Source: Phycisphaerales bacterium UBA4658
Lineage (GTDB): Bacteria; Planctomycetota; Phycisphaerae; Phycisphaerales; UBA1924
Length of the DNA: 15,141 nucleotides
Assembly: GCA_002405485.1 (NCBI GenBank)
Contig: DHLW01000090.1
Location: 1-15,141, forward strand
Reading direction: 5' to 3'
In this document: one piece after another, positions 6,760 to 13,432 of the stretch
Layout of the letters: every line of letters begins with the position of its first letter
How positions within the stretch are numbered: position 1 is the stretch's first letter
Notes under the pieces: model-generated
Database searches by the model: none
Seen by the model: the letters and a program-made list of their open reading frames with translations, nothing else
What the model was told of the DNA's origin: nothing
Position numbers and translations under genes: made by a program

Positions 6760-8316
6760 TTGGCGCTTTTCCCGTGGAGCAAAGGCAAGGGCGAGACCTC
6801 CCCCGAAGACGCCAAGGGCGGCGCGGGTGCAAAGGCCCCGGCGGGTGAATCCGGCGGATTCGAGTTCTCCAGCGAGAAGGCGGGCAAGTTCTTCGAGCGC
6901 GCCCAGACGCTGCACGATGCGACCAACTTCGGCTACGCCATGAACATGTGGATCCGCGGGCTGCGGTTCGACCCGACGAACATGAAGGGGCTCGAGGGCT
7001 TCTTCACGTCCTCGGCGAGCTTCTTCAGCGAGCATCCCAAGGGCGAGAAGGAAGACACCTTCAAGAGCACGCTCAAGGACGTGAGCGGGCGGACCACCGT
7101 GGACCGCTATCTGACTTCGCTCATGAACTGGAGCTCGCACCCGACCGACCCGTCGTACGGCGTGCGAGCGATGGAGCTTGCCTCGGAGCTCGGGCTGGGA
7201 GGTCCGGCGTCCTGGATTGCCGAAAGGGTGGTCAGTCTTTCCATGAAGGACCGCGCTCCGAGAAAGGAGCACTACGTCGCGGCGATGGAGGCCTTCAAGA
7301 AGTTCGACAAGTTCGAGCGGGCGATCCAGGCGGGCGAGGCGGCGGTCCGGCTGGATCCGACCGACGGACGCCTCGCCGCGGAGGTCAAGAATCTCTCGGC
7401 CGACTGGACGACCAAGCGAGGCGGGTTCGAGGAGACCGGTCAGGAGGGCGGCTTCCGCGCCAACATCCGCGACGCCCAGAAGCAGAAGCAACTCGAGGAA
7501 CGCGACAAGATCGTCACGACCGAGGAGGGGCTCGATCGGCAGGTGGCGTCGGCCACCGCCGATTACGAGGTGAACACCGGCGATCGTCCGAACGCGATCA
7601 AGCTCATTGACGCGCTGTTGAAGCGAGGAAAGCCGGAGGATGAGGATCGCGCCACGCGGATCGCCAACGAGTGGTACGCCAAGAGCAAGGAGTACCGCTT
7701 CCGCGAGTACGCCGACAACATCCGGGTTCGGCAGCTCAGACGCCGGGCCGCGAAGCTCAAGGCCGAGGCCGAGAAGTCGACCGATTCGGAGCTTCGCGCG
7801 AGCTATCAGCAGGCGGTGAAGGAGTTTCTCAAGGCCGAGATCGTCTCGCTGGAGGGACAGATCGAGGCCTATCCGACCGACCTGTCGCGGAAGTTCGAGC
7901 TTGCCCAGCGGTACTACAAGGTCGGAAAGCACGAGGAGGCGATCCCGCTTCTGCAGGAAGCCAAGGCCGACGCCAAGAACCGCGCCCGCGTGCTGTTCTT
8001 CCTCGGGCTCGCGTTCCAGCGGATCGGGTACGTGGATGAGGCGATCGACACGATCCGCCAGGCGCGGCAGTCGATCTCGGGCGGCGACGAGCAGGCGGAG
8101 ATGGAGCTCTCGTATGGCCTCATGGAGGCGTTGCTCGCGCGAGCCCAGGAGCAGGGCTCGCTGGCCGACGCCGAGGAGGCCGGCAAGCTTCAGAGCGCCA
8201 TCGCCATCCAGAACATCAACTACAAGGACGTGAAGGCCAAGCGCGAGGAGATCAAGTCGCTGGTTGCCAAACTCAAGTCTGGCGCGGCCGGCGCCGGCGG
8301 CGGGAGCGGCGTGTGA
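6760..8316 (+). CDS. TPR-like helical-repeat protein, function unknown
   Basis: I set the start at TTG 6760 (518 aa, beginning MALFPWSKGKG) because AGGAG at 6747-6751 lies 8 nt upstream; the frame is open further upstream, but the extension has no ribosome-binding site. There is no signal peptide or membrane segment, so it is probably cytoplasmic. A Gly/Ala/Glu linker (about 10-35) leads to TPR-like helical pairs at about 42-75, 168-202, 373-405 and 408-440, recognisable by A-x-x-x-x-x-x-x-L/R-x-x-P spacing such as AIQAGEAAVRLDPTD and HEEAIPLLQEAK. Charged, probably coiled-coil helices lie at about 236-262 and 322-372. The Gly-rich end overlaps the start of kdsB by 4 nt, so the two are translationally coupled. 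TPR arrays usually act as protein-binding scaffolds; coupling to kdsB suggests an envelope link, but that is inference. Confidence 0.85.
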   Translation: MALFPWSKGKGETSPEDAKGGAGAKAPAGESGGFEFSSEKAGKFFERAQTLHDATNFGYAMNMWIRGLRFDPTNMKGLEGFFTSSASFFSEHPKGEKEDTFKSTLKDVSGRTTVDRYLTSLMNWSSHPTDPSYGVRAMELASELGLGGPASWIAERVVSLSMKDRAPRKEHYVAAMEAFKKFDKFERAIQAGEAAVRLDPTDGRLAAEVKNLSADWTTKRGGFEETGQEGGFRANIRDAQKQKQLEERDKIVTTEEGLDRQVASATADYEVNTGDRPNAIKLIDALLKRGKPEDEDRATRIANEWYAKSKEYRFREYADNIRVRQLRRRAAKLKAEAEKSTDSELRASYQQAVKEFLKAEIVSLEGQIEAYPTDLSRKFELAQRYYKVGKHEEAIPLLQEAKADAKNRARVLFFLGLAFQRIGYVDEAIDTIRQARQSISGGDEQAEMELSYGLMEALLARAQEQGSLADAEEAGKLQSAIAIQNINYKDVKAKREEIKSLVAKLKSGAAGAGGGSGV

Positions 8317-9074
8317 GCGTTGTGGTCATCATCCCTGCCCGTCTGGGCTCGACACGATTGCCCGGAAAAGTGCTTCTGGATCGCACGGGCAAGCCGCTCA
8401 TCCGTCACGTGTGGGAAGCCGCCGCCAAGGCCGGATCCATCAAGCGGGTGGTGGTGGCTGCCGACGATGTGCGTGTGCTGGACGCGGTGCTGGCCTTTGG
8501 CGGCGAGGCGATCATGACCGGAACGCACCACGCCAACGGAACGAGCCGGCTCGCCGAGGCCGCCCAGATCCTGCGTCTTGAGCCAGAAGACATCGTTGTG
8601 AACGTCCAGGGTGACGAACCAGAGCTGGAGCCGGGAGCCATCGACGATGCGGTCGCCGCGCTCATCGCGGGGGAGCAGACCCGCGGCGGATGTTCGGTGG
8701 GCACGATCGCGGTCCCCTTTGCCGCCGGGCAGGACCCGGGCGACCCGGCGCTCGTCAAGGTGGTTCGGGCGCAGGACGGGAGCGCGATGTACTTTTCGCG
8801 GTCGGTGATTCCGCACGATCGGGACGGGCATCGGTCCCGCGTCAGCCCCGCCGATGGTCTGCTTCGACACGTCGGTCTGTACGTGTATCGCCGGATGTTC
8901 CTGGAGCGGTACGTGAGTCTTCCGCCGACACCGGCCGAACGGGTCGAGCAGCTTGAGCAGCTCCGGGTGCTGGAGCATGGGTATCGGATCGCGGTGGCGG
9001 TGCGGGATCGGGCGGCGATCGGGATTGACACCCCCGAGCAGTACGACGCCTTTGTCGCCCGCTGGCGGGCCTAG
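8313..9074 (+). CDS. kdsB: 3-deoxy-manno-octulosonate cytidylyltransferase (CMP-KDO synthetase)
   Basis: KdsB activates KDO with CTP to give CMP-KDO for the inner core of lipopolysaccharide in the cytoplasm. The 253-aa length is typical. Motifs seen are IIPARLGSTRLPGK (6-19) for nucleotide binding, VNVQGDEPELEP (96-107) with the metal-binding D101, and the C-terminal HVGLYVYRR and GIDTPEQYDAF segments; ERVEQLEQLRVLEHGYRI is the classic family helix. The start is GTG 8313, overlapping the TGA of the TPR gene as GTGA, with GGGAG (8302-8306) 6 nt before. The gene therefore belongs to a two-gene operon with the TPR protein. It supports a Gram-negative outer membrane with KDO-containing lipopolysaccharide. 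Confusion with related sugar cytidylyltransferases is unlikely. Confidence 0.95.
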   Translation: MSVVVIIPARLGSTRLPGKVLLDRTGKPLIRHVWEAAAKAGSIKRVVVAADDVRVLDAVLAFGGEAIMTGTHHANGTSRLAEAAQILRLEPEDIVVNVQGDEPELEPGAIDDAVAALIAGEQTRGGCSVGTIAVPFAAGQDPGDPALVKVVRAQDGSAMYFSRSVIPHDRDGHRSRVSPADGLLRHVGLYVYRRMFLERYVSLPPTPAERVEQLEQLRVLEHGYRIAVAVRDRAAIGIDTPEQYDAFVARWRA

Positions 9075-9101
9075 CCCCCGGGCCGGTGGGGTGCCTACCA
9101 T

Positions 9102-9134
9102 CTAGGCGTCTCCCAGGAGCACTCCTCGGCCTAG
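9102..9134 (+). promoter_or_regulatory. Stem-loop between kdsB and the RRM protein gene
   Basis: CTAGGC (9102-9107) pairs perfectly with GCCTAG (9129-9134), and inside lies AGGAG-CA-CTCCT (9116-9127), a second short dyad. It sits about 90 nt before the RRM start codon. It has no U tract, so it is not a standard terminator; it may be part of a structured leader or a processing site. Confidence 0.35.
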
Positions 9135-9225
9135 TGGGGCCGGCTCCTCGACAACCGACGCTCGATCTCGCCCGAGTTCTCGCACGGTTTCCAGTTTCTT
9201 CGGGCATGTGGATCGAGGTATCGGT

Positions 9226-9615
9226 ATGAAGATGTACGTTGGCAATCTGTCGTTCAAGACCACCGAGGACGAGCTCCGCGCTCTGTTCGAGCAGCACGGC
9301 GAGGTCTCTTCCGTGTCGCTGGTCATGGACCGCGAAACCGGTCGCCCGCGCGGCTTCGGGTTCGTTGAAATGCCCGACAGCGCCCAGGCCCAGGCGGCCA
9401 TCGACGCCATCAACGGTCAGAACTTCGGCGGTCGTGACCTCACGGTCAACGAGGCCCGGCCCAAGACCGGCGGCGGCGGCTTCGGTGGCGGCGGCGGTGG
9501 CGGCGGCGGCCGTCGCTCCGGCGGCTGGGGCGGTGGTGGCGGCGGCGGCGGTGGCGGTCGCTCCGGCGGCGGCTACGGCGGCGGCGGCGGTGGCGGCGGG
9601 CGCTCGGGCTGGTAA
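9226..9615 (+). CDS. Glycine-rich RRM RNA-binding protein
   Basis: The 129-aa protein has one RNA-recognition motif (about 1-78) with RNP2 MYVGNL (3-8) and RNP1 RGFGFVEM (42-49), whose aromatic residues contact RNA, followed by a tail (from about 82) made almost wholly of Gly with Arg, Ser, Trp and Tyr. This is the architecture of small bacterial and cyanobacterial Rbp proteins, often linked to cold response or RNA chaperoning. The start at 9226 is chosen because GAGG (9215-9218) lies 7 nt upstream and RNP2 begins at residue 3, as usual. The upstream gap of 150 nt includes a stem-loop, consistent with a regulated leader. It is monocistronic, closed by a strong terminator. The specific RNA targets cannot be predicted. 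Confidence 0.93.
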   Translation: MKMYVGNLSFKTTEDELRALFEQHGEVSSVSLVMDRETGRPRGFGFVEMPDSAQAQAAIDAINGQNFGGRDLTVNEARPKTGGGGFGGGGGGGGGRRSGGWGGGGGGGGGGRSGGGYGGGGGGGGRSGW

Positions 9616-9656
9616 GAAGCCCTGGCGATCGCTCGCACACTCTGTGTGACAAAACT

Positions 9657-9695
9657 CAACCCCGGTGCGGCTTGCCGTGCCGGGGTTGTGCTTTT
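9657..9695 (+). terminator. Strong intrinsic terminator after the RRM gene
   Basis: CAACCCCGG (9657-9665) pairs with CCGGGGTTG (9680-9688); the stem extends inward through two G-U pairs and CGG/CCG to a CTTG loop (9671-9674), 14 bp in all. It is followed by TGCTTTT. Confidence 0.92.
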
Positions 9696-9732
9696 CCGAA
9701 CAAGTCCACACTCGCTGTTCGCGTGTGCGCGT

Positions 9733-9764
9733 AAAAAAAGAGAGCCCGAACAGGACTCCCTTTT
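9733..9764 (-). terminator. Intrinsic terminator of the PEP-CTERM-like gene, possibly bidirectional
   Basis: On the minus strand a 10-bp stem with two G-U pairs (arms 9762-9753 and 9747-9738, loop 9752-9748) is followed by seven T residues (9739-9733). It lies 31 nt past the stop codon of the leftward gene. Read on the plus strand the same hairpin ends in CTTTT, so it could also back up the RRM terminator. Confidence 0.85.
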
Positions 9765-9793
9765 CGTGTTGAGCAACGCGAGAGGCGTGGGGC

Positions 9794-11020
9794 TCAGTTG
9801 CGACGGCGACGGGCGGCCAGAAGCCCGCCCAGGCCCAGCAGCGCCGCTGCGCCGGGGGTGGGGATGATGTCCACGCCGCGGAACGTGGTGTTCTGGGCGG
9901 AGGTGTCAAGCAGGTTGAACTGCGAGCCCGAGGCGAGCGTGGTCCCGCTGAGCAGGTCGCTGAAGGAAACCAGCGAGTTGACGCCCGTGAGGCCCAGCGC
10001 CGTCGAGTTGAAGTTCGTGGTAATGGCAAACAGCGAGACCGAGCCATCGGGCTGAACCTGCCCCGTCAGCCCGCGGATGCCCACGGTGATGGCGGCGGTA
10101 CCGGCGTTGCCGTCTTCGTTGAGCAGGTTGAGCGACCACAGACGCGACCAGGTGCCGGCAGTGTTGACCCACTTCTGCAGGCCGCCCACGCCGCCGGCAA
10201 CGGTGCGATCATCGGCGACGTACAGCGTGTTGGCATCGGCGAAGAAGAAGTCGAACGGGCTGCCGGAGGCGTCGGTGAAGCCGGGGGCGGCGACGATCGT
10301 CTGGCCGGACGTGGTGGGCAGGCCGGTGCCCACGGAGTTCGGACCCCGGAACGCGCCCGAGCCGGAAGAGGCGTAGAGCTGGCCATTGAAGATGTCCACG
10401 TTCCGGATGTTGGTCACGGTGTTGGAAAGCTGGGTGCTCGTCTGAGCCGTCGAGGTGTTGTGCAGGGCGTAGCGGACGCCGCCGTTGGCCGCGCTGGTGG
10501 CGGTCCCGCCGATCCAGTACTGCGAACCGTCGACCGAGACGACCGAGCGGATGTTGTCGCCGCTGAAGGCCGGATCGGCAAGGCGGGTGTACTCGATCGC
10601 GCCGGTGAGGACGTCGAGGCGGCCGATGCTCCGAGCGATCGCCGAGGAGGCCGAGGAGGTCACGCCCGCGGTGCCAAGTGCGGCGTCGTACCCGGCGATG
10701 GTGATGAACCGATTGTCGGCCGAGTTTCGGATGTAGCTGGAGCTGGTCGCGGTGCCGGAGGAAACCAGGCGGGTGCCGGTGCTGCCGTCGTTGAAGTAGT
10801 AGGTCTGATTGAGCGTCGCCCCGGAAACCGTGGCGGAATAGTCGCGGATCGAGGTCGTCAGTCCGGCGTTCGACAGAGCGGTGGTCTGAGCCTGGCCGTT
10901 GGACAGGCGGCCGATCTGCGAGACCGCGAGGTTGCCGACGAAGGCCTGCCCGAAGGCGGAGCCCGCCGAGACGGCGATCGCCGCGGCAGCAAACGAGGAC
11001 AGAATGGCAGTACGGGACAT
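9794..11020 (-). CDS. Secreted protein with PEP-CTERM-like C-terminal sorting tail
   Basis: The product is 408 aa. It begins MSRTAILSSF, an Ala-rich signal peptide with probable cleavage after AFG (about 24). The mature body is rich in Ser, Thr, Gly, Ala and Asn and contains short beta-rich repeats such as GRLDVLTGAIEYTRL, GQLYASSGSG, NTLYVADDRT and GGLQKWV, resembling blades of a beta-propeller. The last 23 residues are PTPG, a short hydrophobic Ala/Leu/Gly stretch and RRRRN. This matches the plan of PEP-CTERM tails (short motif, membrane helix, basic end) that exosortases process, with PTPG in place of the usual P-E-P. The start at 11020 is chosen for its signal peptide and AGGAGAGAG (11034-11026) upstream; the frame continues to 11344 but without export features. 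Surface attachment is inferred. I do not recognise the family or its ligand. Confidence 0.8.
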   Translation of the reverse strand: MSRTAILSSFAAAAIAVSAGSAFGQAFVGNLAVSQIGRLSNGQAQTTALSNAGLTTSIRDYSATVSGATLNQTYYFNDGSTGTRLVSSGTATSSSYIRNSADNRFITIAGYDAALGTAGVTSSASSAIARSIGRLDVLTGAIEYTRLADPAFSGDNIRSVVSVDGSQYWIGGTATSAANGGVRYALHNTSTAQTSTQLSNTVTNIRNVDIFNGQLYASSGSGAFRGPNSVGTGLPTTSGQTIVAAPGFTDASGSPFDFFFADANTLYVADDRTVAGGVGGLQKWVNTAGTWSRLWSLNLLNEDGNAGTAAITVGIRGLTGQVQPDGSVSLFAITTNFNSTALGLTGVNSLVSFSDLLSGTTLASGSQFNLLDTSAQNTTFRGVDIIPTPGAAALLGLGGLLAARRRRN

Positions 11021-11083
11021 CTCTTCTCTCTCCTGAGTGACAAGTGCGTGCGCCCGGCCGTCATGACCGGTCGCTTGAGGCGT

Positions 11084-11121
11084 TCGCCGACAACGGATTC
11101 GGCGATCGGAGAGGATCGCCG
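11084..11121 (-). promoter_or_regulatory. Overlapping alternative hairpins in the PEP-CTERM-like gene leader
   Basis: On the minus strand CGGCGATC (11121-11114) pairs with GATCGCCG (11107-11100) around the loop CTCTCC. The same second arm, as TCGCCGA (11105-11099), can instead pair with TCGGCGA (11090-11084). The two stems of 8 and 7 bp exclude each other. The loop CTCTCC is also complementary to GGAGAG in the ribosome-binding region (11033-11028). This has the logic of an RNA switch, or it may be a DNA dyad. Confidence 0.4.
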
Positions 11122-11529
11122 TCCATGCACTCGCAATCCACTGCTCGTCCGTTGATGTTGCGCTAAGAACCGCGAGCCAGACCACAGCCGAGCTCCAGGC
11201 CGGTCCTCGGTCAGTCAACGTCACAACCACATGCTGTCTGAATGAGCGGCTGTGTCCGATGCCCATCTTGCCCAGATTCCCGCCCGCCCTGCCCTGTGCC
11301 GGAGAGATCGATCGGGTTCGCTGACAACGCTCGGGTCGGAGCATGACCGGCGGATGGTCAAGTGGGTCGCGTGGGGTACCGGGGCGTGGCCTGCGGACGA
11401 TTCTCGGACGGTGAAGGGCCTATTCGATTCGTGCGACCACTTGGCGCAAGAGCCGCCGACCTTTCGAGTTCTTGGGAACATGGACCAGTGAAGCATGCAT
11501 CCCGGATCCACACACCAGCGGCGGATGAT

Positions 11530-11578
11530 CGCGGCGGTCTGAGTGTCACCAAAGCTGCGCTTTGTCACCCCCGCCGCG
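11530..11578 (+). promoter_or_regulatory. Nested stem-loop upstream of exported protein gene
   Basis: The outer arms CGCGGCGG (11530-11537) and CCGCCGCG (11571-11578) are perfectly complementary over 8 bp. Inside is CAAAGC-TGC-GCTTTG (11550-11564), flanked on both sides by GTCACC. It ends about 85-95 nt before the start codons at 11663/11675. I recognise no known riboswitch class in it. Confidence 0.35.
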
Positions 11579-11652
11579 CAAGGGACAGCGGTACCCGATG
11601 CGTATACGTCAGGGAGCGCCGAAGACCTTCAGACTGCTCCGGCGCGTACGGG

Positions 11653-11658
11653 TACACT
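11653..11658 (+). promoter_or_regulatory. Putative -10 element of the exported protein gene
   Basis: TACACT lies 4 nt before ATG 11663 and 16 nt before ATG 11675. CAGACT (11630-11635), 17 nt upstream, is a weak -35 candidate. The same hexamer TACACT also occurs 6 nt before the CoA-transferase start. Confidence 0.35.
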
Positions 11659-11674
11659 CGACATGGAGAAGCAC

Positions 11675-12229
11675 ATGCGTCGATCACTCGCCTTGGCCCT
11701 CAGCGTGCTTGTTTGGACGGTGGGTCTCCCACTGTCTTCGGCTTCGGGAAGCGCTTCGACTGGGGCAGTGGGGGCTCAGGGTCAGTTGGCGACCGACACC
11801 CCGGACGCGGACTTCCCGGCCGTTGTGAACACCGTCAAGGTGGTCGACATTGACGGGCGTCAGGTGACGCTCTCCGTCTCGATCGTGCGGACGATCCCCG
11901 GGGCTCCACTGCCCGATGGCAACCTGCCGACCACGGTCGTCAATGTGCGGATGAGCGTGCGCGACGGTGCTCTGCTGCCGCAGGGGCTGCGGGTCGCCGG
12001 CGTGCGCTTTGAAAAGCTCCGCGGCGTCAGCCGTCTGTTCTTCAAGCCGGTGACCGAGTTCTCGACCGACCCGCTGGCCGACGAAGAAGACGCCAAGGTG
12101 TACAAGGGCGATCTCTCGGATCGGCCGATTGTGCAGCGGCTCAAGACGACGGTTCGCCTGGAGATGGGCGACCGAGTGATCCGCGTGCCGATGGGCACGC
12201 TCCGAGTGCAGACGATTCCTCTGCCCTGA
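11675..12229 (+). CDS. Small exported protein of unknown function
   Basis: From ATG 11675 the product has 184 aa. MRRSLALALSVLVWTVGLPL followed by SSASGSAS looks like a Sec signal peptide, cleaved near 25-28. The mature part is probably beta-rich: alternating hydrophobic residues occur in VVNTVKVVDIDGRQVTLSVS, in TVVNVRMSVRDGALLPQG and in the last 25 residues. There are no cysteines and no motif that I recognise. GGAG (11665-11668) lies 6 nt before ATG 11675 and decides for it; an ATG at 11663 (four residues longer, MEKH) is the alternative if the mRNA starts at the TACACT-linked position and is leaderless. The gene converges on the next one with a 30-bp gap. A periplasmic or surface location is inferred; the function is unknown. 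Confidence 0.7.
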   Translation: MRRSLALALSVLVWTVGLPLSSASGSASTGAVGAQGQLATDTPDADFPAVVNTVKVVDIDGRQVTLSVSIVRTIPGAPLPDGNLPTTVVNVRMSVRDGALLPQGLRVAGVRFEKLRGVSRLFFKPVTEFSTDPLADEEDAKVYKGDLSDRPIVQRLKTTVRLEMGDRVIRVPMGTLRVQTIPLP

Positions 12230-12259
12230 CCGCTGCCCCTTTGGCCGGTTGCGACCTGT

Positions 12260-13285
12260 TCATGAGGTCCTGATCGGTAGCGGCCGGGCGAGCGTGTGCG
12301 ACTCGCCGAGCACGCGTGCCGCATCCGCCGCGGCACGGCGTCGCCGGATGTTCGAGACAGGCCAGGTCGTGTCCCATGCGCCGAGGCACGCGCCGCGCAG
12401 TGTCGGGTATTGCCAGCCCCGGGCATTCGGAGCGCGCAGCCGACCGGCCGCCTGCTCCTTGGCAAAGGCCTCGCGAACGAGCTGCCGCATGATCGGAGCC
12501 TGCTCGGGATCGTCGGACGCCGAGATCGACCGCTTCTCCATCGGTACCCGCCGGGCGAGCGAACGGGCCGCGCTCATGTGCGTCTCGGCGGACGCGGACT
12601 CCGGCATCCACACGTACACACAGTCATGCGGTCCTCGGAACGGCGTGTTGCCGCCCCTCTGCACCCGGATGGCAAGCGGTCCGAGCGTGTGCGGGTCCTC
12701 CGACCCCCAACGCAGGGCGATATCGACTACTGCCACCTTTGGCGAGCCCATGGCCGGGACAGGCAGTGTGATCGTGATGATCATCCCGGGCTCGTCGCAT
12801 TCCAGTCGTTCGATCGCATAGCAGACGCCGTTGGACTCGATGTTGGAGATGAGCCATCTGCCGGCGCTCATGCATCCGAGTCTGCAGTAGGCCTCAGCGT
12901 GCTTGGCAAGGACGTTTTCGACCTCCGCGGCGCGTGGCGACGCGCTGAGCGGATCGACCACCACGTCGCCGCGGCGTCCGATGGTGAGCAGGATCGGCCA
13001 CGGCAGAAGCACGTACCCGATCGGAGCCAGACCGATCTCCCGCGTGGGCTTCCAGGCAACGAGCCCGATCCAGACGATCGTCGCGGGACCAAGCCACAGC
13101 AGCCAGCGAGGGGGCATCAGCCAGATCAGTGCGAACATCGCCATGCCAAAGGCGATGAAGATCGCGATGGTGATCCATCCGCGGCCGTCGCCGCTGAAGG
13201 GCTGGTGCTGGGCATGGCGTGCCCGCTCAGTCGGGGGCACTCGGGTGGTGGGCGGATGATCAGGTGGACTGAGATTGCTGGTCAC
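12260..13285 (-). CDS. Membrane protein of unknown function
   Basis: The 341-aa product starts with a Pro-rich hydrophilic segment (1-35), then two or three membrane helices: about 37-57 (WITIAIFIAFGMAMFALIW), 61-78 and a weaker one at 86-103. The rest (about 104-341) is soluble and ends in an Arg-rich helix (NIRRRR, then ADAARVLGE). Three cysteines lie within residues 133-162, but they form no known metal motif. The start is GTG 13285, as no ATG exists before the first helix; there is no Shine-Dalgarno sequence, but TATTCT lies 7 nt upstream, suggesting a leaderless mRNA. It is divergent from the lactonase-like gene and convergent with the small exported protein. A + strand frame open across the same region is its shadow. 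I do not recognise the family; coding is supported by the hydrophobic pattern and codon structure. Confidence 0.72.
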   Translation of the reverse strand: MTSNLSPPDHPPTTRVPPTERARHAQHQPFSGDGRGWITIAIFIAFGMAMFALIWLMPPRWLLWLGPATIVWIGLVAWKPTREIGLAPIGYVLLPWPILLTIGRRGDVVVDPLSASPRAAEVENVLAKHAEAYCRLGCMSAGRWLISNIESNGVCYAIERLECDEPGMIITITLPVPAMGSPKVAVVDIALRWGSEDPHTLGPLAIRVQRGGNTPFRGPHDCVYVWMPESASAETHMSAARSLARRVPMEKRSISASDDPEQAPIMRQLVREAFAKEQAAGRLRAPNARGWQYPTLRGACLGAWDTTWPVSNIRRRRAAADAARVLGESHTLARPLPIRTS

Positions 13286-13292
13286 GCCGGCG

Positions 13293-13298
13293 AGAATA
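13293..13298 (-). promoter_or_regulatory. Putative -10 element of the membrane protein gene
   Basis: TATTCT on the minus strand ends 7 nt before the GTG start codon. A -35-like TTCGGT lies 16 nt further upstream but matches poorly. The spacing would place the transcription start at the start codon itself. Confidence 0.4.
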
Positions 13299-13419
13299 GC
13301 GTCTTTGCCAGCCGACCGAAGCGGCGCGGCCTTGACGCATCCTGTCCTCGCCGTGCTCGTGCATGGCGCGGGTTGTTCCGATGTGCCAGGCGGGCCGATG
13401 CACGCGTAACGGTGATGAG

Positions 13420-13425
13420 TATCCT
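13420..13425 (+). promoter_or_regulatory. Putative -10 element of the lactonase-like gene
   Basis: TATCCT ends 7 nt before ATG 13433; no Shine-Dalgarno sequence is present and no clear -35 is seen. The spacing fits transcription beginning at the A of the start codon and favours 13433 over an ATG at 13415. Confidence 0.4.
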
Positions 13426-13432
13426 CGCACGC

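Larger units (their letters stand above)
11021..11662. other. 640-bp gene-free region with structured leaders
   Basis: I see no convincing gene here. Short open frames (for example 11252-11491 on the plus strand) lack ribosome-binding sites and recognisable content. The left part is the leader of the leftward PEP-CTERM-like gene and holds two overlapping hairpins (11084-11121). The right part, upstream of the exported protein gene, holds a nested stem-loop (11530-11578). No promoter with good -35 and -10 was found for the leftward gene. Confidence 0.55.

Noticed and set aside
6652..7932. 426-aa minus-strand open frame opposite the TPR gene
   Set aside because: Leu/Arg-rich mirror of the TPR gene with no ribosome-binding site or motif; the + strand has promoter, start signal and helical repeats.
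9469..9612. GGC/GGT-rich repeat as a microsatellite or CRISPR-like array
   Set aside because: It encodes the Gly-rich tail of the RRM protein in frame; there are no repeat-spacer units.
8842..10047. 401-aa minus-strand open frame across kdsB end, RRM gene and PEP-CTERM gene start region
   Set aside because: Its Ala/Thr-rich core is the reverse of the Gly codons of the RRM tail, and it runs through two terminators.
11252..11491. 79-aa + strand frame in the gene-free region
   Set aside because: No ribosome-binding site, no recognisable domain and composition like that of random high-G+C frames.
12296..13432. Upstream extension of the lactonase-like frame, giving 738 aa
   Set aside because: It lies opposite the membrane protein gene, has Arg/His-rich content and no domain; homology-like sequence begins only after 13433.
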